Origin: Candidatus Kaiserbacteria bacterium
GTDB taxonomy: Bacteria > Patescibacteriota > Minisyncoccia > Phycocordibacterales > UBA12088
Assembly: GCA_003561715.1 (NCBI GenBank)
Contig: PWVU01000060.1
Span: 1 to 7,812, forward strand
Length of the DNA: 7,812 nt
Reading direction: 5' to 3'
This document shows, piece after piece, positions 1-6,621 of the stretch. The notes under the pieces are model-generated. The model saw only the letters and a list, made by a program, of their open reading frames with translations, was not told the DNA's origin and searched no databases. Both the position numbers and the translations under genes were made by a program. The first letter of the stretch is position 1. The number at the start of each line of letters is the position of its first letter.

Positions 1-197
1 ATGTCAAGAGTGGACCGGAACAGCTTTTGTTTGAAGGGTTTTAAACGGGACAGGTGTGGGCACCCACCCGTCACTTTCGTGGCATCCTTCTTTTTGAACG
101 GTGTCCGCCAACAGTTGGCGGGTTTGTTCGTAATTGACGTTTATAGAGCCAACCAATCCCTGGAAGAAACGATTGGAAACGTTTAGTTAAAATCAGA
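1..197. other. Unassigned AT-moderate segment at window edge
   Basis: No gene can be supported here. Both strands have short open frames: a plus-strand frame 1-186, and a minus-strand frame open from 186 to a TGA at 4-6 whose first possible start is a TTG at 156. Neither has a recognisable motif, membrane segment or ribosome binding site. A perfect 7-bp hairpin lies at 105-121. The segment could be the end of a mobile element or spacer beyond the broken DUF805 gene, but I could not match it to a family. Confidence 0.3.
105..121. other. Perfect 7-bp hairpin with CAG loop
   Basis: CCGCCAA at 105-111 pairs with TTGGCGG at 115-121 around a 3-base loop. On the plus strand it is followed by GTTTGTTCG, only weakly T-rich, so a terminator role for whatever lies to the left is possible but unproven. 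Confidence 0.35.
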
Positions 198-716
198 CTA
201 TACTCCCACAAATCCGATATAGGATGATTGAAAGAAAAAGAGTCCCAGCAATATCATTACTGCTAGTAATGTCGCCAACATAATATCAACAACTTCCGCT
301 TTTTCAATCCTGGCGGCGCCGAAAGCATTTTCTTGTTCGTAACTTTTTTTGTAAAAATGAGGAGATGAGTGAAAAGTGAAATTATTGGCATCACCATACC
401 TACTACAACAAGCAGAACTATCGACCATGTAAGTATAGATTTATTTTCAAGAAAACTTAGGGTATCATTGACTCTACGAACAACAAGAGACAGTAGTACA
501 ACCATACATGGCGACACCAATAGCAAAAAGGCTAAGAGTGTGTAGACAAAGTCATCGGAACCGAGTGCCAAGGAATCAAAAACCGATAATGCGATACTGG
601 CACCAACGAGTGAGAGGAAATAACGATATATAAACTGTATTCTTGTTATCCTTCCAGAAAAACTAAAGAATTTTGTTATCAGCGACTCTTTCGTCAGGGC
701 TTCTATTATTCGACAT
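198..716 (-). pseudogene. Frameshifted DUF805-like membrane protein
   Basis: An integral membrane protein gene split over two minus-strand frames. The first frame is open from 799 down to a stop at 263-265. It encodes FFSFSGRITRIQF, then hydrophobic helices, then VVRRVNDT, which match the N-terminal GRI(x)R and central RRLHDT-type motifs of DUF805 proteins. The second frame (428 to the TAG at 198-200) carries ENAFGA, resembling the NRFGP tail motif of the family, and then one more hydrophobic helix. The frames meet at seven T residues on the plus strand (344-350, A7 in the gene). One extra A there would join TKK to SYEQENAFGA in a single protein. No ATG opens the first frame. An ATG at 716 lies in another frame that closes at 663-665, so a second indel near 668-675, or a non-standard start, is also needed. 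The first possible in-frame TTG (571) would skip the GRI motif. DUF805 function is unknown. The segment is visibly more AT-rich than its neighbours. A sequencing or assembly indel, or programmed -1 slippage on A AAA AAA, are alternatives to decay. Confidence 0.68.
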
Positions 717-821
717 AAGTAATGTATTAAGCTTAAAGCACTTCCTATAACGCAATCGAGTTCGTCGGTTGGAATACTGAATCTGATTGATACACTTTTT
801 TAATCCTAGCTCTTTTATCTT

Positions 822-1601
822 TTAACTTCGTATCCCATAGCCCACTCTAAACAAATACCACACCCACCCAAAGAGCGCGAGATTGAGACCAATGATAAGT
901 GCCGCGCCGAGGATGAGGTTACCTTCTGCGACACCGATCATCGAGTAGCGGATGCCATCAACAAAATAGAACAGCGGATTGAAGAGTATCGCTGTCTGCA
1001 TGACAGGCGGCAACATGGTGATCGAATAGAACACGCCTCCCAAAAAGAGCAACGGAGTGATGACGAATACCGTGAGCACATTGAGTTGCTCAAATCCTTT
1101 CGCCCACAGTCCCACCACAATACCGAGCAATCCGAAGATCGAACCGACCCCGACAATGTAAAAGAGGAACAGAAAGAGATGCTCAAAGTTTGCCGCCCCA
1201 AACAACACTGCCACACATAAGACCCCAATCGCAACAATGATACCGCGCACGATCGCGCCCAAGAGAAACGCGGCGATCAAAGTGCCGTTGGCAATAGGCG
1301 CCACCAGCAACTCCTCGATATGCTTGGCAAAGCGGCGGAAATAAAGCGAGGTCGAGGATTGCGCAAAGGCAGTCGTCACCAACGAGAGCATAAGAATACC
1401 GGGCAATGCAAAATCGACATACCGCACACCTTCGATCTCCTCGATCTTTGAGCCGACCACCGAGCCGAAGATGAATACATACAGTAACGCGGTGATCCAC
1501 GGCGCGATCAAGGTCTGTGTGGCGATCCGCAAAAAGCGCTCGATCTCACTGCGTACAAGCGTGCCAAAACCGGTCCAGTTTATGGATGGGAGGTCTTTCA
1601 T
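822..1601 (-). CDS. yadH: ABC-2 type exporter permease, YadH-like
   Basis: The membrane subunit of an ABC exporter, 259 aa. The start is the ATG at 1601, which overlaps the TGA of the ATPase gene (ATGA), so the two are translationally coupled. The same frame is open further upstream, but only inside the ATPase gene. About six hydrophobic segments lie near residues 27-50, 63-82, 107-133, 141-165, 172-193 and 228-251. The sequence follows E. coli YadH closely from memory: SEIERFLRI with TLIAPWIT near the N-terminus, HIEELLVAPI at 94-103 (the coupling-helix region), FLGGVFYSITMLPP at 186-199, NPLFYFVDGIRY at 208-219 and a GIRS C-terminus. It should pair with the upstream ATPase as a dimer of each subunit in the cytoplasmic membrane. 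The substrate of YadGH-type exporters is not established; polysaccharide, lipid or drug export are the usual guesses. The broken DUF805 frame begins about 20 bases after its stop. Family call is sure; the gene symbol is by similarity only. Confidence 0.93.
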   Translation of the reverse strand: MKDLPSINWTGFGTLVRSEIERFLRIATQTLIAPWITALLYVFIFGSVVGSKIEEIEGVRYVDFALPGILMLSLVTTAFAQSSTSLYFRRFAKHIEELLVAPIANGTLIAAFLLGAIVRGIIVAIGVLCVAVLFGAANFEHLFLFLFYIVGVGSIFGLLGIVVGLWAKGFEQLNVLTVFVITPLLFLGGVFYSITMLPPVMQTAILFNPLFYFVDGIRYSMIGVAEGNLILGAALIIGLNLALFGWVWYLFRVGYGIRS

Positions 1602-2374
1602 GCGGTTGCGGGGGTTGGTGACGTGTCGGGCTGTTTTTTGCCGGTAATCGCAAGGTACGCACTTTCGAGCGTTTTGCCATCGTTTGTAAATTCCGCCAAA
1701 GGACCATCGGCGACTATTTTTCCACCTGCAATCATGGCTACATGGCTGCACAATCGCTCGACCTCCTCGATATAGTGCGAGGTGAGTATAATAGTCTTGC
1801 CCGCGCGGTTGAGATCCTCTAAATATGCCCATAGTTCGTGCCGCAATTCAACATCGACGCCGGCGGTAGGTTCATCCAATATCAAGAGATCCGGGTCATG
1901 CATCAGTGCGCGCGCAAGCATCACGCGTCGCTTGTAGCCACCCGAAAGCTGCATGAACGGCGTATGCGCGTATTTGGTCAAGGCGAATTGTTCCAGCAAT
2001 GCTTCGCGGCGCTCGGCATTATGTGCGCGGGTCATACCATAATACCCACCACTGTACTCAAGTATTTTTTCGACCTTTGCGAAAATATCGACATTGAATT
2101 CCTGCGGGGAAAGCCCGACACGACGACGAGCCTGCTTGTACTGGCGCATGACATCGTGACCAAACACCTTGATCGCACCCTCACTCGCGTAACTGATGCC
2201 GGTTGCACACGAGATGGTTGTGGTCTTCCCTGCGCCGTTAGGACCCAAGAATCCAAAAAACACCCCCGCAGGAACGGCGAGTGAAATATCATCGACCGCA
2301 CGCGTGCCGTCGCGATAGCGTTTACTAACGTGCGAGATTATCAGCGCAGGCGTTGTTTCAGGAGGGCGAGACAT
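1598..2374 (-). CDS. yadG: ABC exporter ATPase, YadG-like
   Basis: The nucleotide-binding subunit that powers the adjoining permease, 258 aa. All ABC ATPase motifs are present in order: Walker A GPNGAGKT at 44-51, Q-loop Gln 91 in SPQEFN, signature LSGGYKRR at 143-150, Walker B LLILDE at 163-168, D-loop AGVD at 171-174 and switch His 200. PQEFN after the Q-loop and ARALMHDPDLLILDEPTAGVD-type spacing are typical of the YadG branch. The last dozen residues (QPDTSPTPATA) look like a disordered tail, and the protein is shorter than E. coli YadG, lacking its C-terminal extension. The ATG at 2374 is 21 bases after the stop of the upstream repeat-protein gene. There is no convincing ribosome binding site; TATGATAAT at 2392-2400 could be an internal promoter but also overlaps the preceding stop. 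The three genes 3559 to 822 probably form one transcript. Confidence 0.95.
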   Translation of the reverse strand: MSRPPETTPALIISHVSKRYRDGTRAVDDISLAVPAGVFFGFLGPNGAGKTTTISCATGISYASEGAIKVFGHDVMRQYKQARRRVGLSPQEFNVDIFAKVEKILEYSGGYYGMTRAHNAERREALLEQFALTKYAHTPFMQLSGGYKRRVMLARALMHDPDLLILDEPTAGVDVELRHELWAYLEDLNRAGKTIILTSHYIEEVERLCSHVAMIAGGKIVADGPLAEFTNDGKTLESAYLAITGKKQPDTSPTPATA

Positions 2375-2395
2375 ACCAAAGGTACCGATCGATTA

Positions 2396-3559
2396 TCATA
2401 CCGCGTTGTTCTCTTTCCTTCCTGTCCACCAGACATCGTACATCCCGCGCGCAAGCGAACCCAATACCGCAAGATAGAGAAGAATACGAACAACCGGTCC
2501 AAAAAGTGGAATGAGAATAAGAAGCTCAAGTGCGATCACTCCAAGAATGACCCAGTACCAGGTGACGCGTTGCTCTTTCACGATCCACCCGGCAATAAGC
2601 GCGCCGGCAAGCGCGGGGGTAAGGAGCGCGGCAAGCATACCCACCACAAGAAGTCCGAAAAGGAGCAGAAGTCCGATGTAGAATCCAAGCACCGAAAAGA
2701 GTGCGACGGTGCCCAACAGCAAGATACCAACGAACAGCATGGCACCGTACCCGATCGCAGGTACACCGCGTCGTAGCGCGTAGGTAACTGCACGTCTCGA
2801 GAAGCGCGGGAACAGAAGCACTACAAGCACGCTTGCGAACGCCGAAGAGAGCGCGAGGAGGAAACCGGCACTAGTCATCAGGTCGTTCAACTCAGCAAGA
2901 TATACATCGCTTCGCTTGGGACGCATGACTATCTCGCCATCCATCTCACCTTTTATCTGCGCACCTTCAGACACTCTCGGCTCACGCGGGCCTTCATAGA
3001 ATACTGAGCCGGAAATGCGCGCCGCGTCACCAATGATCAAACGATCGCGAAAGGTTACGATCAAATCGCCATCAACAACGCCATTGAACTCAATGGTCCT
3101 GCCGTGCAACGCAAGATCATGCGCGCTCTCACCCTGAAAGACAATACGCGACGCATAGATGCGCGTATCACCCGTGCCACGAAAACTCGGTTGAAACAGC
3201 GCAGAGCCCGCCACCACCATAAGATCTCCTCCGTATTCCCCGCCGATCCGAGCAATGCCTGCGATTAATCGCGTGTCGCCTACAACGGTGCCTGATAGAT
3301 CCGCCTCGTGGGCAACGAACAAAAGATCCTCGGTCGTTGTGCCTGAAAATGAAAACTGCTTGGTCAGCACGAGCGCGTCTCCCGCAACCACACCGGCAAG
3401 TTCCGCGCTTTCGGCAACCACATAGGTGTTCTCGGAGCTTGTAGCTGATCGCTCCAGTGTAAACGAAGATCCCACTGAGACCTCCGCCGCTTGTGCGACG
3501 CCTCCAGTCACGTGGAGCGCACCTAGACATGCCAAGACACAAATCCCAAGCTTTTTCAT
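2396..3559 (-). CDS. Secreted polymer-forming (bactofilin-like) membrane protein
   Basis: A 387-aa protein in three parts. Residues 1-25 form a signal peptide (MKKLGICVLACLGALHV, ending near AQA-AE). Residues about 45-212 are a series of short beta-strand repeats rich in G, V, A and D, with recurring units such as GVVAGDALVL, GTVVGDTRLI, GGEYGGDLMVV, GVVDGDLIV and AARISGSVFY. This is the pattern of a right-handed beta-solenoid like the polymer-forming domain of bactofilins. Residues about 230-372 hold four or five membrane helices (230-250, 269-290, 292-325, 333-352, 354-372), and the end is charged (GRKENNAV). The signal peptide puts the repeat domain outside the membrane, unlike classical cytoplasmic bactofilins. 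Proteins of this layout are usually annotated as polymer-forming cytoskeletal proteins; the role is not known. It is first in a likely operon with the YadGH-type exporter, 21 bases before the ATPase gene. An extended -10 motif sits 6 bases before the ATG with no Shine-Dalgarno sequence. Confidence 0.8.
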   Translation of the reverse strand: MKKLGICVLACLGALHVTGGVAQAAEVSVGSSFTLERSATSSENTYVVAESAELAGVVAGDALVLTKQFSFSGTTTEDLLFVAHEADLSGTVVGDTRLIAGIARIGGEYGGDLMVVAGSALFQPSFRGTGDTRIYASRIVFQGESAHDLALHGRTIEFNGVVDGDLIVTFRDRLIIGDAARISGSVFYEGPREPRVSEGAQIKGEMDGEIVMRPKRSDVYLAELNDLMTSAGFLLALSSAFASVLVVLLFPRFSRRAVTYALRRGVPAIGYGAMLFVGILLLGTVALFSVLGFYIGLLLLFGLLVVGMLAALLTPALAGALIAGWIVKEQRVTWYWVILGVIALELLILIPLFGPVVRILLYLAVLGSLARGMYDVWWTGRKENNAV

Positions 3560-3565
3560 GCGCCC

Positions 3566-3574
3566 ATACTACCA
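3566..3574 (-). promoter_or_regulatory. Extended -10 of the repeat-protein operon
   Basis: On the minus strand the sequence reads TG-G-TAGTAT and then GGGCGC before the ATG at 3559. This matches the extended -10 consensus TGnTATAAT at 6 of 8 defined positions. The spacing of 6 bases to the ATG would place the transcription start at or beside the start codon, giving a leaderless mRNA. No good -35 box is seen at 16-18 bases. Confidence 0.45.
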
Positions 3575-3595
3575 CACACACGCACTTATGCAGAG

Positions 3596-3621
3596 TATGC
3601 CTACAATAGCGTTGCGGCATA
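3596..3621. repeat. Short inverted repeat between genes
   Basis: TATGCC at 3596-3601 is repeated inverted as GGCATA at 3616-3621, with a 14-base loop. It lies in the 70-base gap between the exported-protein gene and the repeat-protein operon. It may end the upstream transcript or bind a regulator; no T-tract follows, so a terminator is unlikely. Confidence 0.25.
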
Positions 3622-3629
3622 GATACTAC

Positions 3630-4295
3630 CTACTTTTCTTCCCAACCCACCGGAACTGCGCACGGGCTCGGGAATGCGCGTTCTTCTTCCGTAAGTGGAT
3701 TGCGCGCAACGACCTCAAGCGGTGGGCATGCGCGCTGGAACACACCCTCTTTGTCGATCTTCAGTATGTGTCGAAGTGTATTGTCTTCAAATATATAGTA
3801 ATCACTCGCAACCTGTGGTGCATTTGGTGAGGCATCGAGCCGATCGCGCGGATTGACCGCAAAGAGTTTGGAGGACGTCGCATAAGCAACCCCAAAGCTC
3901 GAGAGTATACCTGTCTGCAAAACCTCCCCGGTACGGGCATCAATGATCGCCGATTGCTGACACAACGTACCGCATCCCCAAGTCACAACCGTGTACGCAC
4001 CGGCAAAGTTCGGTCCTACTGTGAAGCCCTCTTCAAGCACCGAACGGTACTGTTCGGCTCTTGGAGAACGTACAAAATCCACACCTTCCGCTCGCTCGTC
4101 CGACGCCGGCACATCGGCCGTTGCCGGGAAGTCCACGGCACGTGGCAAACGAAAACGACCATCGTCCGGCTCGGCAGGTGTCGTGAAGATCTGATCCATC
4201 TGATTGCGCGACTGCTGAGAAAGCACCACAGCAAAAAGTGCTCCGAGCGTAAGTACGGTCACTCCTATCAGTATGAAAATTCTTTTTCCGGTCAT
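3630..4295 (-). CDS. Uncharacterised membrane-anchored exported protein with WGCGTxC motif
   Basis: A 221-aa protein of unknown function. Residues 5-26 form one hydrophobic segment after MTGKR, which looks like a signal anchor, so the rest should lie outside the cytoplasmic membrane. A low-complexity linker (about 35-75) leads to a globular domain whose core is PNFAGAYTVVTWGCGTLCQ (95-113), followed by SAIIDARTGEV. I recall this NFAGHY-type block with WGCGTxCQ from uncharacterised periplasmic proteins in Proteobacteria and other phyla, but I know of no assigned activity. Four cysteines (108, 112, 190, 212) could form two disulfides. FEDNTLRHILKI near 169-180 looks like a beta-rich core. The next gene on the strand starts 70 bases on. 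A weak hairpin separates it from the aldolase gene upstream, so it is probably transcribed on its own. No clear promoter or ribosome binding site is visible. Confidence 0.8.
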   Translation of the reverse strand: MTGKRIFILIGVTVLTLGALFAVVLSQQSRNQMDQIFTTPAEPDDGRFRLPRAVDFPATADVPASDERAEGVDFVRSPRAEQYRSVLEEGFTVGPNFAGAYTVVTWGCGTLCQQSAIIDARTGEVLQTGILSSFGVAYATSSKLFAVNPRDRLDASPNAPQVASDYYIFEDNTLRHILKIDKEGVFQRACPPLEVVARNPLTEEERAFPSPCAVPVGWEEK

Positions 4296-4383
4296 AGTTT
4301 TATTTTGCTCACATTACTGGGAACACGTCATTCACAAACAAGTATCTTGCGAACCACTCTATTCCCCGTTACAAACACACATA

Positions 4384-4403
4384 GTAGGTGGTAAGCACCC
4401 TAC
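4384..4403 (-). terminator. Possible terminator after the aldolase gene
   Basis: Five bases after the aldolase stop, GTAGGGTG and CACCTAC form a 7-bp stem with one bulged base and a CTTAC loop on the minus strand. The following TATGTGTGTTTGT is T-rich but interrupted, so termination may be partial. Confidence 0.45.
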
Positions 4404-4408
4404 CATCT

Positions 4409-5425
4409 CTATTCCATATTCTCCATCGAGGAATCGTACTGCGCGGCGCGTGCGGCAACATTCATATCAATGCGATGTTTGAACACGCGTTGCGCTTCCT
4501 CAATATTCGCGTCCACCCCTTCCCAGGCACTCAAGACCGGCTCTTGCAATGCACGCGAATACGAGAAGGTCATCAGCCAAGGGTGCGGACCGCGACGCAT
4601 GATCGCGTTGAGATTCGCGCTCGCTTGTTCGGGAAACTGTCCGCCCGAAAGAAAGACCACGCCCGCAAGCTCTTGCGGCACCATATCACGCAGTACCCCG
4701 ACCGTATGATCCGCAACCGCTTCCGGCGCGTCCATCCCGCGCTCTTTGCCTGAAAGCACCATACTGGTCTTGAGTATCGTGCCGGTAAGATCAATGCGAT
4801 ATCGTTCGAGCTCATAGAATACGGTGCCGAGTGTTGCGCGCATGACCGCATCACAGCGCCCGATCGTATGATCACCATCGATCAACACTTCCGGCTCGAC
4901 CATGGGCACTATGCCCACCTCCTGACAAATGCCCGCATACCGCGCAAGCGCGTGCGCATTGGCCTCGATCGCCGCTTCATTCGGCAACCCTTCGCCGATT
5001 GGAATGACTGCTCTCCACTTGGCAAACCGCGCGCCCATCTCGTAGTACTCTTCAAGTCGTTCTTTGAGTCCATCCAGACCTTCGGTCACCTGCTCACCCG
5101 GAAAATTGGGGAGGTCAACTTTACCCTTATCAACTTTGATTCCGGGGACTACGCCATGCTGTTCAAGCAACTTTGCAAACGGTGTGCCGTCATCGGCGCT
5201 TTGGCGAATTGTCCCGTCGTACAAAATAACGCCACTGATACCTTCCGAGAAGCCCGGGGTCGTAAAGAGAAGCTGGCGATACTTTCGTCGCCACTCTTCG
5301 TCTTGCTCAACACCTACCGCTGCGAGGCGTTTGTTCATGGTCGTCGCGCTTGCGTCCGCGGCAAGTATGCCTTTGCCGTCTTGCATCATGACTTTTGCTA
5401 TTGATTGGAGTGATTGTTTTTTCAT
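4409..5425 (-). CDS. fbaB: Class I fructose-bisphosphate aldolase
   Basis: Cleaves fructose 1,6-bisphosphate to glyceraldehyde 3-phosphate and dihydroxyacetone phosphate, in glycolysis and gluconeogenesis, through a Schiff base with lysine rather than a metal. The 338-aa protein (start ATG 5425) resembles the eukaryote-type class I aldolases, slightly shorter than the 363-aa rabbit enzyme. Aligned by motif, every catalytic position is present: Asp24 in ILAADAS (rabbit D33), Lys97 in GIKVDK (K107), Lys136 and Arg138 in AKWR (K146, R148), Glu177 in MVEPEV (E187), Schiff-base Lys219 in TILKTSMV (K229), the phosphate-binding LSGGQ at 259-263 and Arg291 in FSYSRALQ (R303). The C-terminus (DSSMENME) lacks the terminal tyrosine of the animal enzymes. 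The frame can be read upstream to a GTG at 5452, but that GTG falls within a few bases of the predicted transcription start, so ATG 5425 is preferred. Promoter elements are at 5458-5477. The symbol fbaB is used loosely; E. coli FbaB itself belongs to the DhnA-type branch. Confidence 0.96.
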   Translation of the reverse strand: MKKQSLQSIAKVMMQDGKGILAADASATTMNKRLAAVGVEQDEEWRRKYRQLLFTTPGFSEGISGVILYDGTIRQSADDGTPFAKLLEQHGVVPGIKVDKGKVDLPNFPGEQVTEGLDGLKERLEEYYEMGARFAKWRAVIPIGEGLPNEAAIEANAHALARYAGICQEVGIVPMVEPEVLIDGDHTIGRCDAVMRATLGTVFYELERYRIDLTGTILKTSMVLSGKERGMDAPEAVADHTVGVLRDMVPQELAGVVFLSGGQFPEQASANLNAIMRRGPHPWLMTFSYSRALQEPVLSAWEGVDANIEEAQRVFKHRIDMNVAARAAQYDSSMENME

Positions 5426-5457
5426 ATGACGTAAAGAGCTATTTATGATCACTGATA

Positions 5458-5477
5458 AGTATACCAGATAGAGTATA
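5458..5477 (-). promoter_or_regulatory. Tandem -10 elements upstream of the aldolase gene
   Basis: Two TATACT hexamers occur 14 bases apart on the minus strand, at 5458-5463 and 5472-5477. The gene-proximal one is preceded by TG at the extended -10 spacing (TGGTATACT). Transcription from it would begin near 5451, leaving a leader of about 25 bases that contains no AGGAGG-like site. No strong -35 box is seen. Confidence 0.5.
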
Positions 5478-5544
5478 TCCGACTCATCTTTCTATACACA
5501 CCATACGCCATTATGATCTATGGAGGTCGGAGATCTGCACAACA

Positions 5545-5580
5545 GTGTAGTACACAGATACCACAGTTAGCTGTGGAATC
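5545..5580. promoter_or_regulatory. Two palindromes in the divergent intergenic region
   Basis: GTGTA-G-TACAC lies at 5545-5555. At 5557-5580 GATACCACAG and CTGTGGAATC pair around TTAG, with one A-A mismatch in ten positions. They sit between the aldolase promoter and the patatin-like gene's -10 motif, where an operator or a hairpin would be well placed, but no regulator is known and the hairpin has no T-tract. Confidence 0.35.
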
Positions 5581-5605
5581 TTAGGCGACAGTATCCCGAC
5601 ATTTC

Positions 5606-5614
5606 TGCTACGCT
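5606..5614 (+). promoter_or_regulatory. Extended -10 of the patatin-like gene
   Basis: TG-C-TACGCT ends 3 bases before the ATG at 5618 and 6 bases before the second in-frame ATG at 5621. If transcription starts at the usual distance, the message begins at about 5621, so that ATG may be the true leaderless start. GCGACA at 5585-5590 is a weak -35 candidate (spacer 18). Confidence 0.4.
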
Positions 5615-5617
5615 ATC

Positions 5618-6556
5618 ATGATGCTAGAGGATGTTCTAAAAGCTCCAGATACAAGACGCCGAGGAGTGAAAACTGAATCGTATCAAGCATACAATGAAGA
5701 TTTGAGCGACGTAGGCAAGGTAGCAGGTGTGGTGTCCGGGCATGCTCAAAAGACCGCAATCGTATGTTCGGGAGGCGGGGTGCGCAGTGCCTACGCAATC
5801 GGCGCGCTCCATGCGCTCGCCGAGGTACACGGCATTACACAACCTGCGATCGGCGTTGCTTCTTCGGGTGGTGCCGCGCCGCTTCTCTACTATTTGTGCG
5901 GACTGTTTGATCACATGCACAAGTGGCCGGATCAATGTGCAGAACGTGCATTTTACACCCCTCTGCGTTTTTGGCGCCCACTTGATATCGACTATTTGGT
6001 CGATCATATATACAAAGACAGTGTGCCCGATCTCCCCGAGCGCCTCACTCACACATCATGCGACTTTTTTATTGCGGCGACCGAATACGAAACCGGTACA
6101 CGAGGATGGTTCACCCGTGATGACATTCCGCATATATACGAAGCGCTACGCGCAACAAAAGCGGTGGTTGGGATGTATGGCAAAACGGTCAACGTACAAG
6201 GTACCGAATATGTCGATGGGTCATTTTCAGCCGACACTAATGCACTTATTGAAAAAGCCTACGCAGAGAGTGCTGAGCGAGTCATTGTTATCGACAATAG
6301 CGCCGGACTTCCACGAGATATACCTTATGCGCAACATACGCTCAGACTGTATAGCCACATACTTCCCCAACAAGCCGGCGTGCTTATGCGCCGTTTTGCT
6401 GATCGCACCGAAACAGCACTACCAACCGAATACGCACCACTCATCATCTCCCGCAAAGAGACACTCGCCGTACGCCACGTCTTTGACACCAACCGCGCAC
6501 GCATGCACCAAGCGGTACAGGAGGGGTGGGAGGATACGTCAGCGCTTACCTTGTAA
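5618..6556 (+). CDS. Patatin-like phospholipase family protein
   Basis: A 312-aa probable serine acyl hydrolase of the patatin family, cytoplasmic since no signal peptide or clear membrane helix is visible. The oxyanion-hole motif is SGGGVRSAY (51-59), with Arg56. The nucleophile elbow is at 81-85, ASSGG rather than the usual GxSxG, with Ser83 the likely nucleophile, inside VASSGGAAPLLYYLCG. The catalytic Asp is probably Asp200 in YVDGS (198-202), the family's DG(A/G/S) motif. IVIDNS after that resembles the core strand that follows the dyad in many bacterial patatins. The substitution of the first glycine of GxSxG by alanine occurs in some hydrolases and need not abolish activity. The start may be 5618 or 5621 (adjacent ATGs); there is no Shine-Dalgarno site. 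It is divergent from the aldolase gene and is followed by a hairpin, then smpB. Substrate unknown: membrane lipids are the family's general target. Confidence 0.88.
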   Translation: MMLEDVLKAPDTRRRGVKTESYQAYNEDLSDVGKVAGVVSGHAQKTAIVCSGGGVRSAYAIGALHALAEVHGITQPAIGVASSGGAAPLLYYLCGLFDHMHKWPDQCAERAFYTPLRFWRPLDIDYLVDHIYKDSVPDLPERLTHTSCDFFIAATEYETGTRGWFTRDDIPHIYEALRATKAVVGMYGKTVNVQGTEYVDGSFSADTNALIEKAYAESAERVIVIDNSAGLPRDIPYAQHTLRLYSHILPQQAGVLMRRFADRTETALPTEYAPLIISRKETLAVRHVFDTNRARMHQAVQEGWEDTSALTL

Positions 6557-6558
6557 TT

Positions 6559-6585
6559 GTTAAAGGTCTGACCTCTAACATTTTC
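6559..6585 (+). terminator. Weak intrinsic terminator after the patatin-like gene
   Basis: GTTAAAGGT and ACCTCTAAC (6559-6579) pair through two 4-bp blocks around one A-C mismatch, with a CTG loop. ATTTTC follows. The stem is short and low in GC, so read-through to smpB is possible. Confidence 0.45.
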
Positions 6586-6621
6586 GCCTTCAGATACAGA
6601 CTGCACGAAAGTGAGTTGATG

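Noticed and set aside
2..18. TGTCAAGAGTGGACCGG at the left edge as a possible IS terminus
   Set aside because: It begins with TG as several IS families do, but no matching inverted copy or transposase is present in the window.
1..186. 61-codon plus-strand frame and 61-codon minus-strand frame at the left edge
   Set aside because: No motif, no start context, no recognisable family. The minus frame has only a TTG start and the plus frame begins at the window edge.
1598..1601. Possible recoded TGA (as in Gracilibacteria and Absconditabacteria)
   Set aside because: TGA ends the ATPase exactly at the permease start, and also ends the repeat protein and the transposase at family-appropriate lengths, so TGA is a stop.
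1602..1832. N-terminal extension of the permease frame to 1832
   Set aside because: The extra 77 residues are antisense-like, arginine-rich and lie wholly inside the ATPase gene. The ATGA overlap gives the natural start at 1601.
1838..2284. 148-codon plus-strand frame antisense to the ATPase
   Set aside because: It is a shadow of the ABC ATPase gene with no recognisable domain.
2330..2776. 148-codon plus-strand frame rich in K, R and E
   Set aside because: It overlaps the membrane-helix part of the repeat protein in antisense; hydrophobic codons read backwards give charged residues.
5513..5584. 23-codon plus-strand ORF in the divergent region
   Set aside because: It is very short, has no ribosome binding site, and overlaps the palindromes. 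A leader peptide cannot be supported.
5727..6563. 278-codon plus-strand frame overlapping the patatin-like gene
   Set aside because: It is a frame shadow of the patatin-like gene, which holds all motifs in its own frame.
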